Shown one piece after another: positions 29,420 to 37,997 of a stretch of DNA of 64,000 nt (its first letter is position 1; every line of letters starts with the position of its first letter). The stretch is taken from the NCBI RefSeq assembly GCF_017873245.1, contig NZ_JAGGJY010000010.1, positions 1-64,000 of the forward strand, given 5' to 3'. The stretch is from Clostridium tertium. Its GTDB lineage: Bacteria; Bacillota; Clostridia; Clostridiales; Clostridiaceae. The translations under genes were made by a program, and so were the position numbers. Below the pieces are notes generated by a model. That model saw only the letters and a list, made by a program, of their open reading frames with translations, did not search any database and was not told where the DNA came from.

Positions 29420-29857
29420 TTAGTATTTATTAAATTTTAATTGAATATATTTCTTTTCTATGCCAGTTGATTTAGAAATTGTTTCAATTGACATATTTTC
29501 ATAGTTTAATATAAAGTTATCATCTATCAATAGTTCAGCGGCAAACTTATCTGCTTCGTTTTCTAATTTAGCTTGTACAAAAAATGTTTTTGAACTATTG
29601 AAGTAAACATTTGATTTAGTATGCAAAATTGCATGGCCCAGTTCATGAGCAATGCAAAAATGCTGTGATATTTCATCTAAATTTTCATTTATAAAAAATA
29701 CTTTTTTCCTTTTCATATAAGTATAATGACCGGTTACATTGCCAAGTGGTAATATATATATCCATATACCTAATCTCTCACATATCTCAATTGGATCATT
29801 AGTTTGAAACTTTGTTTTTAAATTGCTTACTATTTCTTTTAAATCCATAATCCGCAT
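29420..29857 (-). CDS. ImmA/IrrE family metallopeptidase
   Basis: 145 aa with the zinc-peptidase motif H71-ELG-H75. ImmA proteins cleave CI-like repressors, as in ICEBs1 and some phages, and so induce the element. The start may be the ATG at 29857 or the one 9 bases further in, which is better spaced from GGGGG. It lies directly downstream of the repressor gene in the same direction, which supports a repressor-antirepressor pair. Confidence 0.88.
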   Translation of the reverse strand: MRIMDLKEIVSNLKTKFQTNDPIEICERLGIWIYILPLGNVTGHYTYMKRKKVFFINENLDEISQHFCIAHELGHAILHTKSNVYFNSSKTFFVQAKLENEADKFAAELLIDDNFILNYENMSIETISKSTGIEKKYIQLKFNKY

Positions 29858-29904
29858 CCCCCGTTTTGAATGCCTATTAACCCTTTCTTTACATTTAAAA
29901 ATTG

Positions 29905-30387
29905 TTAATTCTTTTTATATTTTTTAGGTGTATATTTCATTTTGTTATATACTCTAACATCAGATAGAAATCTTTCATATGCCATTTTTAAAAATTCTTT
30001 ATCTTCTTCATCAGCAGGAGTACCACAAAACTCAACAACATCAGCATTGTCTAAGTTATCTATCATTTGCTGGGCTTCTTTTTCAATTATTATTTTTTCT
30101 TTTTTATTCAAATCTGATTGTAAATTTACTAATTTACCAGGACCAGCAAATAGATTTTTTTGAGATGGAGTTCTTAAGTTATTAAATGTATCTCGTCCAA
30201 GCAAATAGTCAACTGATACTTCAAAAAAATCTGCAATTTTTTGAAGCAACTCGTTTTCAGGCATTGCCTTATCATTCTCATATTTTGATATAGATGTATC
30301 ATCTATAAAAAGCTTACTAGCTAATTGCTTTTGAGTTAGTCGTCTATCTTTTCTTAATTCTTTCAATCTATCGCTAAATATACTCAT
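29905..30387 (-). CDS. CI-like XRE family repressor
   Basis: 160 aa from the ATG at 30387 with GGAGGTG upstream (a TTG six codons earlier is open but has no site). The helix-turn-helix is at residues about 17-36 (TQKQLASKLFIDDTSISKYE), followed by a linker and a C-terminal region with no LexA-type protease motif. Regulation by the neighbouring ImmA-like peptidase is therefore more likely than RecA-dependent self-cleavage. It is divergent from the Cro-like gene across an operator region. Confidence 0.9.
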   Translation of the reverse strand: MSIFSDRLKELRKDRRLTQKQLASKLFIDDTSISKYENDKAMPENELLQKIADFFEVSVDYLLGRDTFNNLRTPSQKNLFAGPGKLVNLQSDLNKKEKIIIEKEAQQMIDNLDNADVVEFCGTPADEEDKEFLKMAYERFLSDVRVYNKMKYTPKKYKKN

Positions 30388-30409
30388 AAAAACACCTCCA
30401 TTCAAAATA

Positions 30410-30449
30410 ATTATATAACAACTTGAATCAAAAGAAATAAAACTTGAAT
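30410..30449 (-). promoter_or_regulatory. Repressor promoter and operator half-sites
   Basis: On the minus strand a TATAAT lies at 30415-30410. Two copies of ACTTGAAT (30421-30428 and 30442-30449) lie in its -35 to -20 region, each matching one half of the palindromic operators nearby. This suggests autoregulation of the repressor. Confidence 0.5.
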
Positions 30450-30476
30450 AAATATCAAATTTTTTTCAAAAAACTA

Positions 30477-30505
30477 TTGACAACTTGAATACAATTCAAT
30501 ATTAT
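30477..30505 (+). promoter_or_regulatory. Early rightward promoter with embedded operator
   Basis: TTGACA (30477-30482), a 17-base spacer and TATTAT (30500-30505). The spacer consists of the operator ACTTGAAT-ACA-ATTCAAT, so a bound repressor would cover the whole promoter. Confidence 0.8.
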
Positions 30506-30516
30506 ATAAATATAAG

Positions 30517-30535
30517 ATTTGAATAGAATTCAAGT
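30517..30535 (+). promoter_or_regulatory. Second palindromic operator
   Basis: ATTTGAAT-AGA-ATTCAAGT: inverted repeat TTGAAT/ATTCAA with a 3-base centre, the same design as the first operator. It lies just before the ribosome binding site of the Cro-like gene. Confidence 0.75.
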
Positions 30536-30549
30536 TAGGAGGTGTAATT

Positions 30550-30783
30550 TTGAAAACTAATTTACTAAAAGCTGAAAGAGTTAAGAAAGGTTTGACACAA
30601 AAAATGATTAGTCAAAACCTTGAAATTGATGCAACTTCTTACTCTAAAAAAGAAAATGGAATCATTGAATTTAAAGCATCAGAAATAAAAGCAATAAAAA
30701 ACATTCTAAATTTAACTCCAGATAAAGTAGTAGAAATTTTTTTTGATGAAAAACTTGAATTTAGTTCAAGTCAATATAGTTAG
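30550..30783 (+). CDS. Cro-like XRE family regulator
   Basis: 77 aa with a TTG start behind AGGAGGTG. The helix-turn-helix region is LTQKMISQNLEIDATSYSKKE. It is the first rightward gene, divergent from the CI-like repressor, so it probably acts as Cro in the lysis-lysogeny switch. Confidence 0.8.
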   Translation: MKTNLLKAERVKKGLTQKMISQNLEIDATSYSKKENGIIEFKASEIKAIKNILNLTPDKVVEIFFDEKLEFSSSQYS

Positions 30784-30843
30784 TTTATTCAACTATATAT
30801 TAATAATACAAGGGGGGATAAGGAAATAAAGGGAGGCATAGTA

Positions 30844-30981
30844 ATGCTTAAAGAAGTAAGATGTCCAAAATGCAATAAACTAATTTTTAGATTTGAATTA
30901 AGTGGAAGTATAGTTTTTGATATCAGATGTAGCAGATGTAAATATCATTTTAATTTGAAATCTGTAGCAAATATTCATTAA
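30844..30981 (+). CDS. Com-like zinc-finger small protein
   Basis: 45 aa with two CxxC pairs: CPKC near residue 7 and CSRC near residue 28, spaced as in the Mu Com translational regulator family. GGGAGG precedes the ATG. In Mu, Com binds mom mRNA; no target can be named here. Confidence 0.7.
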   Translation: MLKEVRCPKCNKLIFRFELSGSIVFDIRCSRCKYHFNLKSVANIH

Positions 30982-31021
30982 AAGAATAAGATATTAAAAA
31001 GGATTTTGAGAAGGTGTAGAA

Positions 31022-31165
31022 GTGAGAGAGATTAAAGTTGAGGTAGAAGGTAAAATTACTGACAGGCTAATTGATGATTTTAATAAAAGGTTAGTTATAG
31101 CTTTAATAGCTCAATATTCAAGAAAAGGTGCTGAACTTATATTAGAAGAGTTAAGGAAAGAATAA
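31022..31165 (+). CDS. Small hypothetical phage protein
   Basis: 47 aa with a GTG start; GAAGGTG lies upstream. Predicted mostly helical and charged (REIKVEVEGK at the start, LILEELRKE at the end). No recognised family. It lies in the early operon between the Com-like gene and a small membrane protein. Confidence 0.6.
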   Translation: MREIKVEVEGKITDRLIDDFNKRLVIALIAQYSRKGAELILEELRKE

Positions 31166-31221
31166 AAATTCTTTCTTATATACAAAAGGTTAACATATTT
31201 AAAAAAAGTAAAGGAGTAAAA

Positions 31222-31386
31222 ATGTTAAGCTATTATTTATATTTATCAGTAATGTTTCTAATTAAAATTACTTGTATCTGGGGTTCTGGAATACTTGGAG
31301 TTTTAGGAATATTTATCATTGTTAGAACAGCTACTAAAGATGAATCAATAATAACAAAATTGTTTATTAAAATTTCAAAGTTATAG
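31222..31386 (+). CDS. Small membrane protein
   Basis: 54 aa with AAAGGAG upstream of the ATG. Two adjacent hydrophobic segments (YYLYLSVMFLIKI and GILGVLGIFIIV) end in a Lys-rich tail. It precedes the recombination cassette. No recognised family. Confidence 0.6.
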   Translation: MLSYYLYLSVMFLIKITCIWGSGILGVLGIFIIVRTATKDESIITKLFIKISKL

Positions 31387-31400
31387 AAGGAGGAAAGTAT

Positions 31401-33041
31401 ATGTCAAAAATATCATTTTTAAAAGTTTCTAATTTTTTAGGTGTAGATGAATTAGAGCTAGAACCAGGAAAGATAAATATTTTTAAAGGCCCTATGGGAA
31501 GTGGTAAAACATCTGTAGTTGAAGCTATAGAAAAAACATTCACTAATAAAAATAGAAGGACAGAAATAATAAAACATGGTGAAGAAGAAGCAACATTATT
31601 TGTTGAACTTGATGATGGTCTTGAAGTTGATAGAAGAATAAGGTCAGAAAAAGGTGACTATTTAAAAGTTAGAAAAGCTGATGAAGGAGTTCCAAGTACA
31701 GAGAAATTTCTTAGAAGTCTTATAAATGGAGATATATTTAGGCCTTTGGATTGGGTAAATCTTAGTGTTAAGGAACAAACAAAATCATTGCTAAGCATGT
31801 TAGAAATTGAATGGAGTGAGCAGGATATCATGAATTGGTTTGGTGACCTAGTGGATGATATCGACTACTCACAACATATTCTACTCATTCTTAAGAGTAT
31901 AGAACAAAAATACTACAAAACAAGGGAAGAAGTCAATAGAGAGATTAAGGAGCTAGAATCTAGAATAAGGACTTTATATGAAGAATTACCAGTAGAATAT
32001 GACGGAGAAGACTGGAGAAGTGTAAAAATACAAGAATATTATGCAAAAGTATCTCAGGCGCAAGAAGTTAACAGATTAATTGATATGGCAAGATCATTAC
32101 AAGAGAACTTTGATACAAAAATTGAAAGTATTAAGGCAAATGGAGAAAATCAAAAATCAAAGGTTACTTTAAAATACAAGGAAGAATGTGAAGATATAAA
32201 GGACATTATAACTCTTGCACAAGGTAAGATCTCAAAGGCTAATAACTTCATAGAAAATTCTAATAATATTTTAGAACTAGAACTAAACAAGCTAGATAAT
32301 AAACTTGATGAAGAATATCAGCAGTTGCTTCAAAAATATTCTATCTTAAAGGATAAAAAGAAGAGAGAAGTATTTGATTCGGTTGAAGAACAAAGGCAAA
32401 TTATTTATATTAACCAAAATAAAATTACAGCTAAAGAACAAGAATTAAGAAGCTTGGATGAAAAAGAAGAAGCTGAAAAAATAGCAGTAGATGAAAAGGT
32501 TAAATCTGAAATAGAAAAAGAAGAAATTAGAATAGGAAAAGCTTCAGAATACTTAAAAGAAAATAAACAAATAGATATAAAACCGCTTCAAGATGAAGCT
32601 GATAAGGTTGCTGAAATGGTAAGTTATCTAAGAGATTGGGATAGAATTATTGAAACTAGGGACGGAATATTGGCATCAAAACAAGTTTATTCAAATGAAC
32701 TTACTACTAAGATAGAGAAGGCTAGAAATTTACCAGGAGAGCTTTTAAAGACTGCTAAAATGCCAATTGAAGGGATTTCAGTTGATGTAGATGGCAGGGT
32801 AAGAATTAATGGTACTTTATTAGATGGGTTATCAGATGGTGAAAAGATTGCATTAAGTATGAAAATTGCTAAGGTTCAATGTGGTGAGCTTAAGCTTATA
32901 TGTGTAGATAAGTTTGAATCATTAGATAAAGTTTCACAAGCTAAGCTATTAGCAGAAATGACTATTGACGAATATCAATACTTTGTTACTGAAGTTGTGA
33001 ATACTGAAAGTAATCAGGTAGAAATTGAAAAGATAGGATAG
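31401..33041 (+). CDS. SMC/SbcC-like AAA ATPase of the phage recombination cassette
   Basis: 546 aa. Walker A GPMGSGKT is at residues 30-37; a long coiled coil (about 175-420) is followed by the signature GLSDGEKIALSMKI near residue 475. The Walker B region reads LICVDKFESLDK, with Lys where many ABC-type ATPases have the catalytic Glu after Asp. Directly followed by a YqaJ-type exonuclease and RecT, so it probably assists phage DNA end processing. Confidence 0.85.
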   Translation: MSKISFLKVSNFLGVDELELEPGKINIFKGPMGSGKTSVVEAIEKTFTNKNRRTEIIKHGEEEATLFVELDDGLEVDRRIRSEKGDYLKVRKADEGVPSTEKFLRSLINGDIFRPLDWVNLSVKEQTKSLLSMLEIEWSEQDIMNWFGDLVDDIDYSQHILLILKSIEQKYYKTREEVNREIKELESRIRTLYEELPVEYDGEDWRSVKIQEYYAKVSQAQEVNRLIDMARSLQENFDTKIESIKANGENQKSKVTLKYKEECEDIKDIITLAQGKISKANNFIENSNNILELELNKLDNKLDEEYQQLLQKYSILKDKKKREVFDSVEEQRQIIYINQNKITAKEQELRSLDEKEEAEKIAVDEKVKSEIEKEEIRIGKASEYLKENKQIDIKPLQDEADKVAEMVSYLRDWDRIIETRDGILASKQVYSNELTTKIEKARNLPGELLKTAKMPIEGISVDVDGRVRINGTLLDGLSDGEKIALSMKIAKVQCGELKLICVDKFESLDKVSQAKLLAEMTIDEYQYFVTEVVNTESNQVEIEKIG

Positions 33042-33050
33042 GTGAATTTT

Positions 33051-34100
33051 ATGATTGGAATGATAGAAGATAGAAACTTATTTAAAAGTGCAAAAGTAAT
33101 TTTTGACACAAGAGAAGATAGTGAAGAAAGAGATAAATGGTTATCTATAAGATGTAATTCAATAGGTGGCTCAGAAATAGGAGCTATAGCTGGATTTAGT
33201 AATTATGGAAGTGCATTAACAGTATTTAATGAAAAGCTTGGTTTAGTTGAAAAGTTCAAAGGGAATATTCATACACAGTTTGGTAATCGTATGGAGCCAT
33301 TGATTAGAGAATGGATCCAGGAGGACTTTAAAAAGGAAACTAATATTGAACTTAAGGCATATGAATATCCATATATGATGATAGATAAGGAATTTGAATA
33401 TTTTAGTGCAAACATTGATGGAATAGGTATTTTAGAAAAAGATTATGTCTATTGGGAAAACAGAGATACAGGAGAAATCAAATATATTCCTGAAGGTGAG
33501 AAGTTTGGATTAGAAATTAAAACTGGTTCGGAATTTTTAAAGAAAATGTGGGTAGGAGAAGAGATTCCTGATTCATATTATTGTCAATGTCAATGGTATA
33601 TGGGAGTTACAGGATTAAATTACTTTTTAATAATTTATATGCTAGGTAAAGAAATAAATTGGAAAGTAGTACCTAGGAGTGAAGAAGATATTGCTGCACT
33701 TAGAGCTATAGGTAATGAGTTTTGGGAAAGTCACATATTAACTAAGATTCCACCAGCTCCAACAGGAATTAAGAAGGAAACAGAAGAGATATTAGAAAAT
33801 CAAACACTAATTGATGATGATGAAATTAACATAAATGATAATAAGTTAACTCAGTATAATGATGTATCTGAAAAAATAAAAGAACTTGAGAAAGAAAAAG
33901 AAAGGCTTAAACAAGAAATATTCTTAGAAATGGGTAATAGTAAAAAGGCTACAGATGGTTCTTATAAGCTAAGTAGATATATGGTAAGTAAGGATTCATT
34001 AGATAATAAGTTGTTAAAGGAAAAGTATCCTACAACTTATGATGCAGTAAAAAAAGGTACAACAGAATATGTAAGTATGAGGGTAAGTAAATGTAAATAA
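33051..34100 (+). CDS. YqaJ family viral recombinase exonuclease
   Basis: 349 aa from the ATG at 33051 (AGGTGA upstream). The lambda-exonuclease/YqaJ fold motifs are visible: RCNSIGGSEIGAIAGFS at about 43-59 and the GLEIKTGS active-site segment with acidic and Lys residues at about 150. A C-terminal coiled coil follows. It resects double-strand ends so that RecT, two genes on, can anneal strands. Confidence 0.92.
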   Translation: MIGMIEDRNLFKSAKVIFDTREDSEERDKWLSIRCNSIGGSEIGAIAGFSNYGSALTVFNEKLGLVEKFKGNIHTQFGNRMEPLIREWIQEDFKKETNIELKAYEYPYMMIDKEFEYFSANIDGIGILEKDYVYWENRDTGEIKYIPEGEKFGLEIKTGSEFLKKMWVGEEIPDSYYCQCQWYMGVTGLNYFLIIYMLGKEINWKVVPRSEEDIAALRAIGNEFWESHILTKIPPAPTGIKKETEEILENQTLIDDDEININDNKLTQYNDVSEKIKELEKEKERLKQEIFLEMGNSKKATDGSYKLSRYMVSKDSLDNKLLKEKYPTTYDAVKKGTTEYVSMRVSKCK

Positions 34101-34111
34101 GGGGAAAATTT

Positions 34112-34429
34112 ATGAAACATTGGAGTGATATATACCCACATAAAATTTATGCAAATGTTCTATTAAATGAAGATAATGAAATAATTAATTGGAAGACAGT
34201 TAATTATTATTGGTAATCACCTCAAGAAGCAAAAATGTCATATGAACACTTTAAGAATATTAAAAGCTTAAAGGTGTGTTATAAGGAATTTGAGGTTTTT
34301 AATGATGATGAACACAATGAAGTATTTGAAAGTAAGGCTATTGAATGGTACAAGAACTTTCCTATAGCAATCAACAATGTTGGAGTACCACCATATTCAA
34401 ATTTAGAAAATAAAAATTTACCTTTTTAG
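34112..34429 (+). pseudogene. Small phage gene interrupted by an in-frame TAA codon
   Basis: A frame starting at the ATG at 34112 (GGGGAAAA upstream) runs 34 codons to a TAA at 34214-34216. It continues in the same frame without another stop to 34429. The second half (from an ATG at 34235, ending LENKNLPF) has no good ribosome binding site. The simplest reading is one ancestral gene of about 105 codons broken by a nonsense change. Two separate small genes are possible. No family recognised. Confidence 0.6.
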
Positions 34430-34441
34430 GAGGAATGAAAA

Positions 34442-35329
34442 ATGGCAAATGTTAACGGTGGTTTAGTAACTAATAAAGGAGTCAATACTCCTTCAACACA
34501 AATTACACCACAAAAGAAAATGGCAAGTGCATTAGAGAAAATGTTACCTGAAATAAAGAAAGCAGTTGGAAAGGCAATGACACCTGAAAGATTCAGCAGA
34601 ATTGCATTAAGTCTATTCAATGGAAACCCTGTATTTTGGGAGGCTGATACAACAAGTTTTTTAAGCGCACTAATGCAAAGTGCGCAATGTGGATTAGAAC
34701 CTAATACAGTTCTTGGAGAAGCTTATGTTATACCTTATAAGAATACCTCAAAAGGGATAGTAGAAATAAACTTTCAAGTGGGTTATAAAGGCATATTAAA
34801 GATGGCATTTAACACTGGTGAATATGAAGCTATATATGCGCATGAAGTAAGAAAAGGTGATGAGTTTTCTTATGAATATGGATTAAATAAAAGTTTGATT
34901 CATAAACCTGCGGATGTTCCAAGTGAAGAAATAACTCATTATTATGCAGTATATAAATTAAAAAATGGTGGATTTGACTTTGTAGTATGGTCAAGGGAGA
35001 GAGTAGATCAACATGCAAGAGAATTTTCAAAAAATTATACTTATAAAGGTTCAGTAAATAAAAATTCAGTTTGGTTTAAAAATTTTGATAGTATGGCTAA
35101 AAAAACAGTGCTAATTGATGTTCTTAAGTTTGCTCCTAAATCAGTAGAAATGGCTAAAGCATTAGATTTGGATTATAAATCAGAAGCTAAAGAAGAAAAA
35201 GTAAGCAATTTTAATTATGTTGATGTAGATGCTGCACCAGTTACTTCCGAAGAAATTGTAGAACCTAACTATATTGTAAATGAAACAAATCAAAGTAGTA
35301 TGTTTGAAGGTACACCATTTGATAATTAA
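34442..35329 (+). CDS. recT: RecT single-strand annealing protein
   Basis: 295 aa. The RecT core is clear: SALMQSAQCGLEPNTVLGEAY, INFQVGYKGILKMA and the later KNFDSMAKKTVLIDVLKFAPKS. It anneals complementary single strands in phage recombination. AGGAGG precedes the ATG. Partner of the YqaJ-type exonuclease upstream. Confidence 0.95.
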   Translation: MANVNGGLVTNKGVNTPSTQITPQKKMASALEKMLPEIKKAVGKAMTPERFSRIALSLFNGNPVFWEADTTSFLSALMQSAQCGLEPNTVLGEAYVIPYKNTSKGIVEINFQVGYKGILKMAFNTGEYEAIYAHEVRKGDEFSYEYGLNKSLIHKPADVPSEEITHYYAVYKLKNGGFDFVVWSRERVDQHAREFSKNYTYKGSVNKNSVWFKNFDSMAKKTVLIDVLKFAPKSVEMAKALDLDYKSEAKEEKVSNFNYVDVDAAPVTSEEIVEPNYIVNETNQSSMFEGTPFDN

Positions 35330-35335
35330 TTATTT

Positions 35336-35350
35336 GGGGCTTTATGCCCC
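35336..35350 (+). other. Small hairpin between recT and the replication gene
   Basis: GGGGC-TTTAT-GCCCC, perfect 5-bp G/C stem in an A/T-rich gap, just before the ribosome binding site of the next gene. No T-run follows, so it is more likely a stabiliser or attenuator than a terminator. Confidence 0.4.
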
Positions 35351-35367
35351 TTAAAAGGAGGGATAAT

Positions 35368-36273
35368 ATGCCGTTTAGATTAGTATATACAGAGTTTTGG
35401 CAGGATCCTAAAGTTATGGAGGAAATGACTCCAGAAGATAAGTATTTTTATCTATATTTACTTACTAATCCTAACACAAACATGATAGGAGTCTATAGGA
35501 TAGTAAAGAAACAGATGGCATTTGATTTAGGATATAGCATAGAATCTGTAAATAGTTTGATGGAAAGATTTATAAATTTTCATAAACTCATTAAATATAA
35601 CAATGAAACTAAAGAAATATGTATCATTCATTATGGGAAATACAATTTAAACAGAGGAGGAAAACCAATGCTTGATTGTATAAAAAAAGACTTGTCTAAT
35701 GTCAAGGATATAAATTTAGTAAAAGACATGCTAATGAATGTTAAAAATGTTTCTATAAAGTTATTTATCGAAGAATACTTGTCCAATATTAATAACGATA
35801 CGTACCACGATACGTCAACGATAAGTGAACGTGAAGCCGACAAAACCAATAACCATAAACCAATAACCATAAACCAATATCCAAAATCCAATATCCAAAC
35901 AACAACTACTACTAGTAATAGTAATAGTAGTTATATTGTTAAAGGTAATTTAGAAGTATTTAAACACTTTGAAAAGTGTGGATTTATTATTAGTTCAATG
36001 TTAATGGAACAAATAGCTGCAGATATAGAAGTCTATAGTAAAGAGTGGTTAATGGATGCAGCTAAAGAAGCAATGAACAGAGCGAAGATTAATAATTATA
36101 AATATGTTTTGGGTATATTACAAAATTGGCAGAGCAAAGGAAGGAATGATACTAATGTCATTGGAGGAAGTTCTGGAAAGAGTGATAAGCCAGGCGAAAT
36201 CAAATATGATTATAGCCAATTCACAGGATCAGATGAAGAATGGGACGGAAAAGACATTGAGACAGAGTACTAG
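35368..36273 (+). CDS. Phage replication initiator with DnaD-like C-terminus
   Basis: 301 aa from the ATG at 35368 (AAGGAGGG upstream). The N-terminal winged-helix replisome-organiser region starts with FRLVYTEFWQDPKVMEEM. A low-complexity linker (about 155-190, Thr/Ser/Asn rich) follows, then a DnaD-like region ending NYKYVLGILQNWQSKG. It probably binds the phage origin and recruits the DnaC-like loader encoded next. The linker is encoded by a tandem repeat array. Confidence 0.85.
   Translation: MPFRLVYTEFWQDPKVMEEMTPEDKYFYLYLLTNPNTNMIGVYRIVKKQMAFDLGYSIESVNSLMERFINFHKLIKYNNETKEICIIHYGKYNLNRGGKPMLDCIKKDLSNVKDINLVKDMLMNVKNVSIKLFIEEYLSNINNDTYHDTSTISEREADKTNNHKPITINQYPKSNIQTTTTTSNSNSSYIVKGNLEVFKHFEKCGFIISSMLMEQIAADIEVYSKEWLMDAAKEAMNRAKINNYKYVLGILQNWQSKGRNDTNVIGGSSGKSDKPGEIKYDYSQFTGSDEEWDGKDIETEY
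35844..35896 (+). repeat. Tandem repeats in the initiator gene, possible origin iterons
   Basis: Two exact copies of the 14-mer AACCAATAACCATA (35844-35857, 35858-35871), then AACCAATATCC (35872-35882) and AAAATCCAATATCC (35883-35896). Some phages place their origin inside the initiator gene (lambda O). An origin function is inferred. Confidence 0.55.
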
Positions 36274-36979
36274 TTATAAATGTAATAGATGTAAAGATAC
36301 TACATGGATATTAAAGGACACGGGATGCGTAAGGTGTAGTTGCTATGAAATGGATTATATAAAAAGGCTTTGGGAAAATTACGGTATTAAAGCAGAAGAG
36401 GTTAAGAAACTAAATGAATTTAAACCATTTGATTCCTTAACCACCAACCTTAAAACTAAGGCTAGTAATTATATTAACCAATTTAAAGAAATTTATTCAG
36501 AAAGAGAAAATAGTTTTGGAGTGCTTGGACAAAGTGGATCAGGCAAAAGTCATGTATCTATAGCTATAGGAGCAGCATTATTAAACCAAAATTATAAAGT
36601 GGTTTATATGCCATACCTAGAGGTTATGAGGGAACTTAAGGCTAATACAATGGATGATGAGTATTATAACAGACTAATTAACAGATACAAACAAGCACAA
36701 GTGCTTATTATAGATGATTTGTTTAAAGATAAAGTTAAGAGTGGTAAATTAACTGGAGAACTGACAGAAGCTGATATGAAGCATATATACCCTATATTAA
36801 ATCATAGATATCTAAATAAAATTCCAACTATATTTTCAACAGAGTGTGATATAGATATGCTTTTAGAATTGGATGAAGCCTTAGCTGGTAGAATTGTGGA
36901 GTCCTGTGGTAAAAACATAACTTTAATAAAAGGGCAAGGGTACAATTATAGATTAAGAAATATTATGAAGGCTGAATAG
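36155..36979 (+). CDS. dnaC: DnaC-like helicase loader ATPase
   Basis: 274 aa. A zinc-binding N-terminus with Cys43/Cys46 and a CVRCSC cluster (58-63) is followed by an AAA+ domain with Walker A GQSGSGKS at 125-132 and Walker B VLIIDDLFKD. The ATG at 36155 has AAGGAAGGA about 9 bases before it; another ATG at 36146 is possible. It overlaps the initiator gene by about 119 bases in another frame. It loads the host replicative helicase at the phage origin. Confidence 0.9.
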   Translation: MSLEEVLERVISQAKSNMIIANSQDQMKNGTEKTLRQSTSYKCNRCKDTTWILKDTGCVRCSCYEMDYIKRLWENYGIKAEEVKKLNEFKPFDSLTTNLKTKASNYINQFKEIYSERENSFGVLGQSGSGKSHVSIAIGAALLNQNYKVVYMPYLEVMRELKANTMDDEYYNRLINRYKQAQVLIIDDLFKDKVKSGKLTGELTEADMKHIYPILNHRYLNKIPTIFSTECDIDMLLELDEALAGRIVESCGKNITLIKGQGYNYRLRNIMKAE

Positions 36980-36990
36980 GAGAATAAGGG

Positions 36991-37320
36991 ATGGGAGTTA
37001 GTAAAGTAAAATTATATGAGAGTATAGAAATTAAGGGGATAAATCATAAAGATACTTTAGCAGCAAGTGAAGAGTTGGATAAAGAAATTCTTAAAGAAAT
37101 GCTCAAGAATCCAGTAACTGAAAACATATATCTAAGGCAAGTAATTAAGGCTAAAGATTGTGAGATAAAGAATTTACAAAATAGAATTAATGAATTAACA
37201 ATACAAGCTAAAATAGAATATGAAAAAGGAAAATCAGCTGAGGATTCAATAAAGTTAATTATGACAATAGCAGAAAGAGAAGGTATAGTTGGTGAAATTA
37301 AGATTAATGGTATTAGATGA
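36991..37320 (+). CDS. Hypothetical coiled-coil protein
   Basis: 109 aa. A helical middle with a coiled-coil stretch (ASEELDKEILKEMLK, then IKNLQNRINELTIQAKIEYE) is followed by a short C-terminal helix. AGGAGAATAAGGG lies upstream. It overlaps the following gene by about 30 bases. No family recognised. Confidence 0.7.
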   Translation: MGVSKVKLYESIEIKGINHKDTLAASEELDKEILKEMLKNPVTENIYLRQVIKAKDCEIKNLQNRINELTIQAKIEYEKGKSAEDSIKLIMTIAEREGIVGEIKINGIR

Positions 37321-37627
37321 GAATATAGAAACTCATGAAAATAACAGAAAGGATTCTTATGAAGAAGTTAGCAAGAAACTTAGGAAAGAATATAAAGAGC
37401 TTCAGGAAGCAATAAAAGAAGATGATGATGTTCACATAGCAGAAGAAGTTTTTGATTTAATCCAGGTATGCATAAGGATATTAGTAATCTTAACAAAAAA
37501 GGGGTTTAGTTTATTACAGTTAAGTAATAGACATAACAAAAAACTAGTGACTAGAGGTTGGAAGCATAAGAATATAATTAATGTTTTTTATAATAGGGAG
37601 GATATATATAATGGTAGATTTAAATGA
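37289..37627 (+). CDS. MazG-like nucleotide pyrophosphohydrolase domain protein
   Basis: Up to 112 aa. The all-helical MazG-like pattern is seen in KLRKEYKELQEAIKEDDDVHIAEEVFDLIQVCI: ExxE and later ExxxD acidic residues that would bind Mg. The start is uncertain (TTG 37289, GTG 37292 or ATG 37307). Such proteins hydrolyse NTPs or dNTPs; in phages a role in nucleotide pools or in countering ppGpp has been proposed. Confidence 0.7.
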   Translation: MVKLRLMVLDENIETHENNRKDSYEEVSKKLRKEYKELQEAIKEDDDVHIAEEVFDLIQVCIRILVILTKKGFSLLQLSNRHNKKLVTRGWKHKNIINVFYNREDIYNGRFK

Positions 37628-37997
37628 AAAGTTTATTGTAATAAAGAAAGAGGATATAGATAAGTATCTTAATGATAAAGGGAAAATTGCTTTATATGGT
37701 TGTTTAGAAATTATTGAAGATTCAAGAGAACTTGACTGTAAGAAATTAAATAATTATTTAGTTGTTAATAAAGATGAACCTTATGCTGGCTTAGTAAGCA
37801 AGTTAATATTAAATAAAATTACTATACGAGATATTATGGAAACTATAGCTAGAAATTGTACAGCCTGGGACACATCTAAGGATAAAAAAGAAGGATTACT
37901 TCCTGAAGTATCAGCAACTAATGAATATTTATATAAAATATTAACTGGTGAAAAATATAATTTTTACTCAGCATGTAGGAAATTTAATATTAAATAA
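37611..37997 (+). CDS. Hypothetical phage protein
   Basis: 128 aa from the ATG at 37611 (GGGAGGATATATA upstream). It starts MVDLNEKFIVIKKEDIDKYL, a style seen in small phage regulators, with a central YAGLVSKLILNKIT. No catalytic motif seen. It overlaps the end of the MazG-like gene by 17 bases. Confidence 0.7.
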   Translation: MVDLNEKFIVIKKEDIDKYLNDKGKIALYGCLEIIEDSRELDCKKLNNYLVVNKDEPYAGLVSKLILNKITIRDIMETIARNCTAWDTSKDKKEGLLPEVSATNEYLYKILTGEKYNFYSACRKFNIK

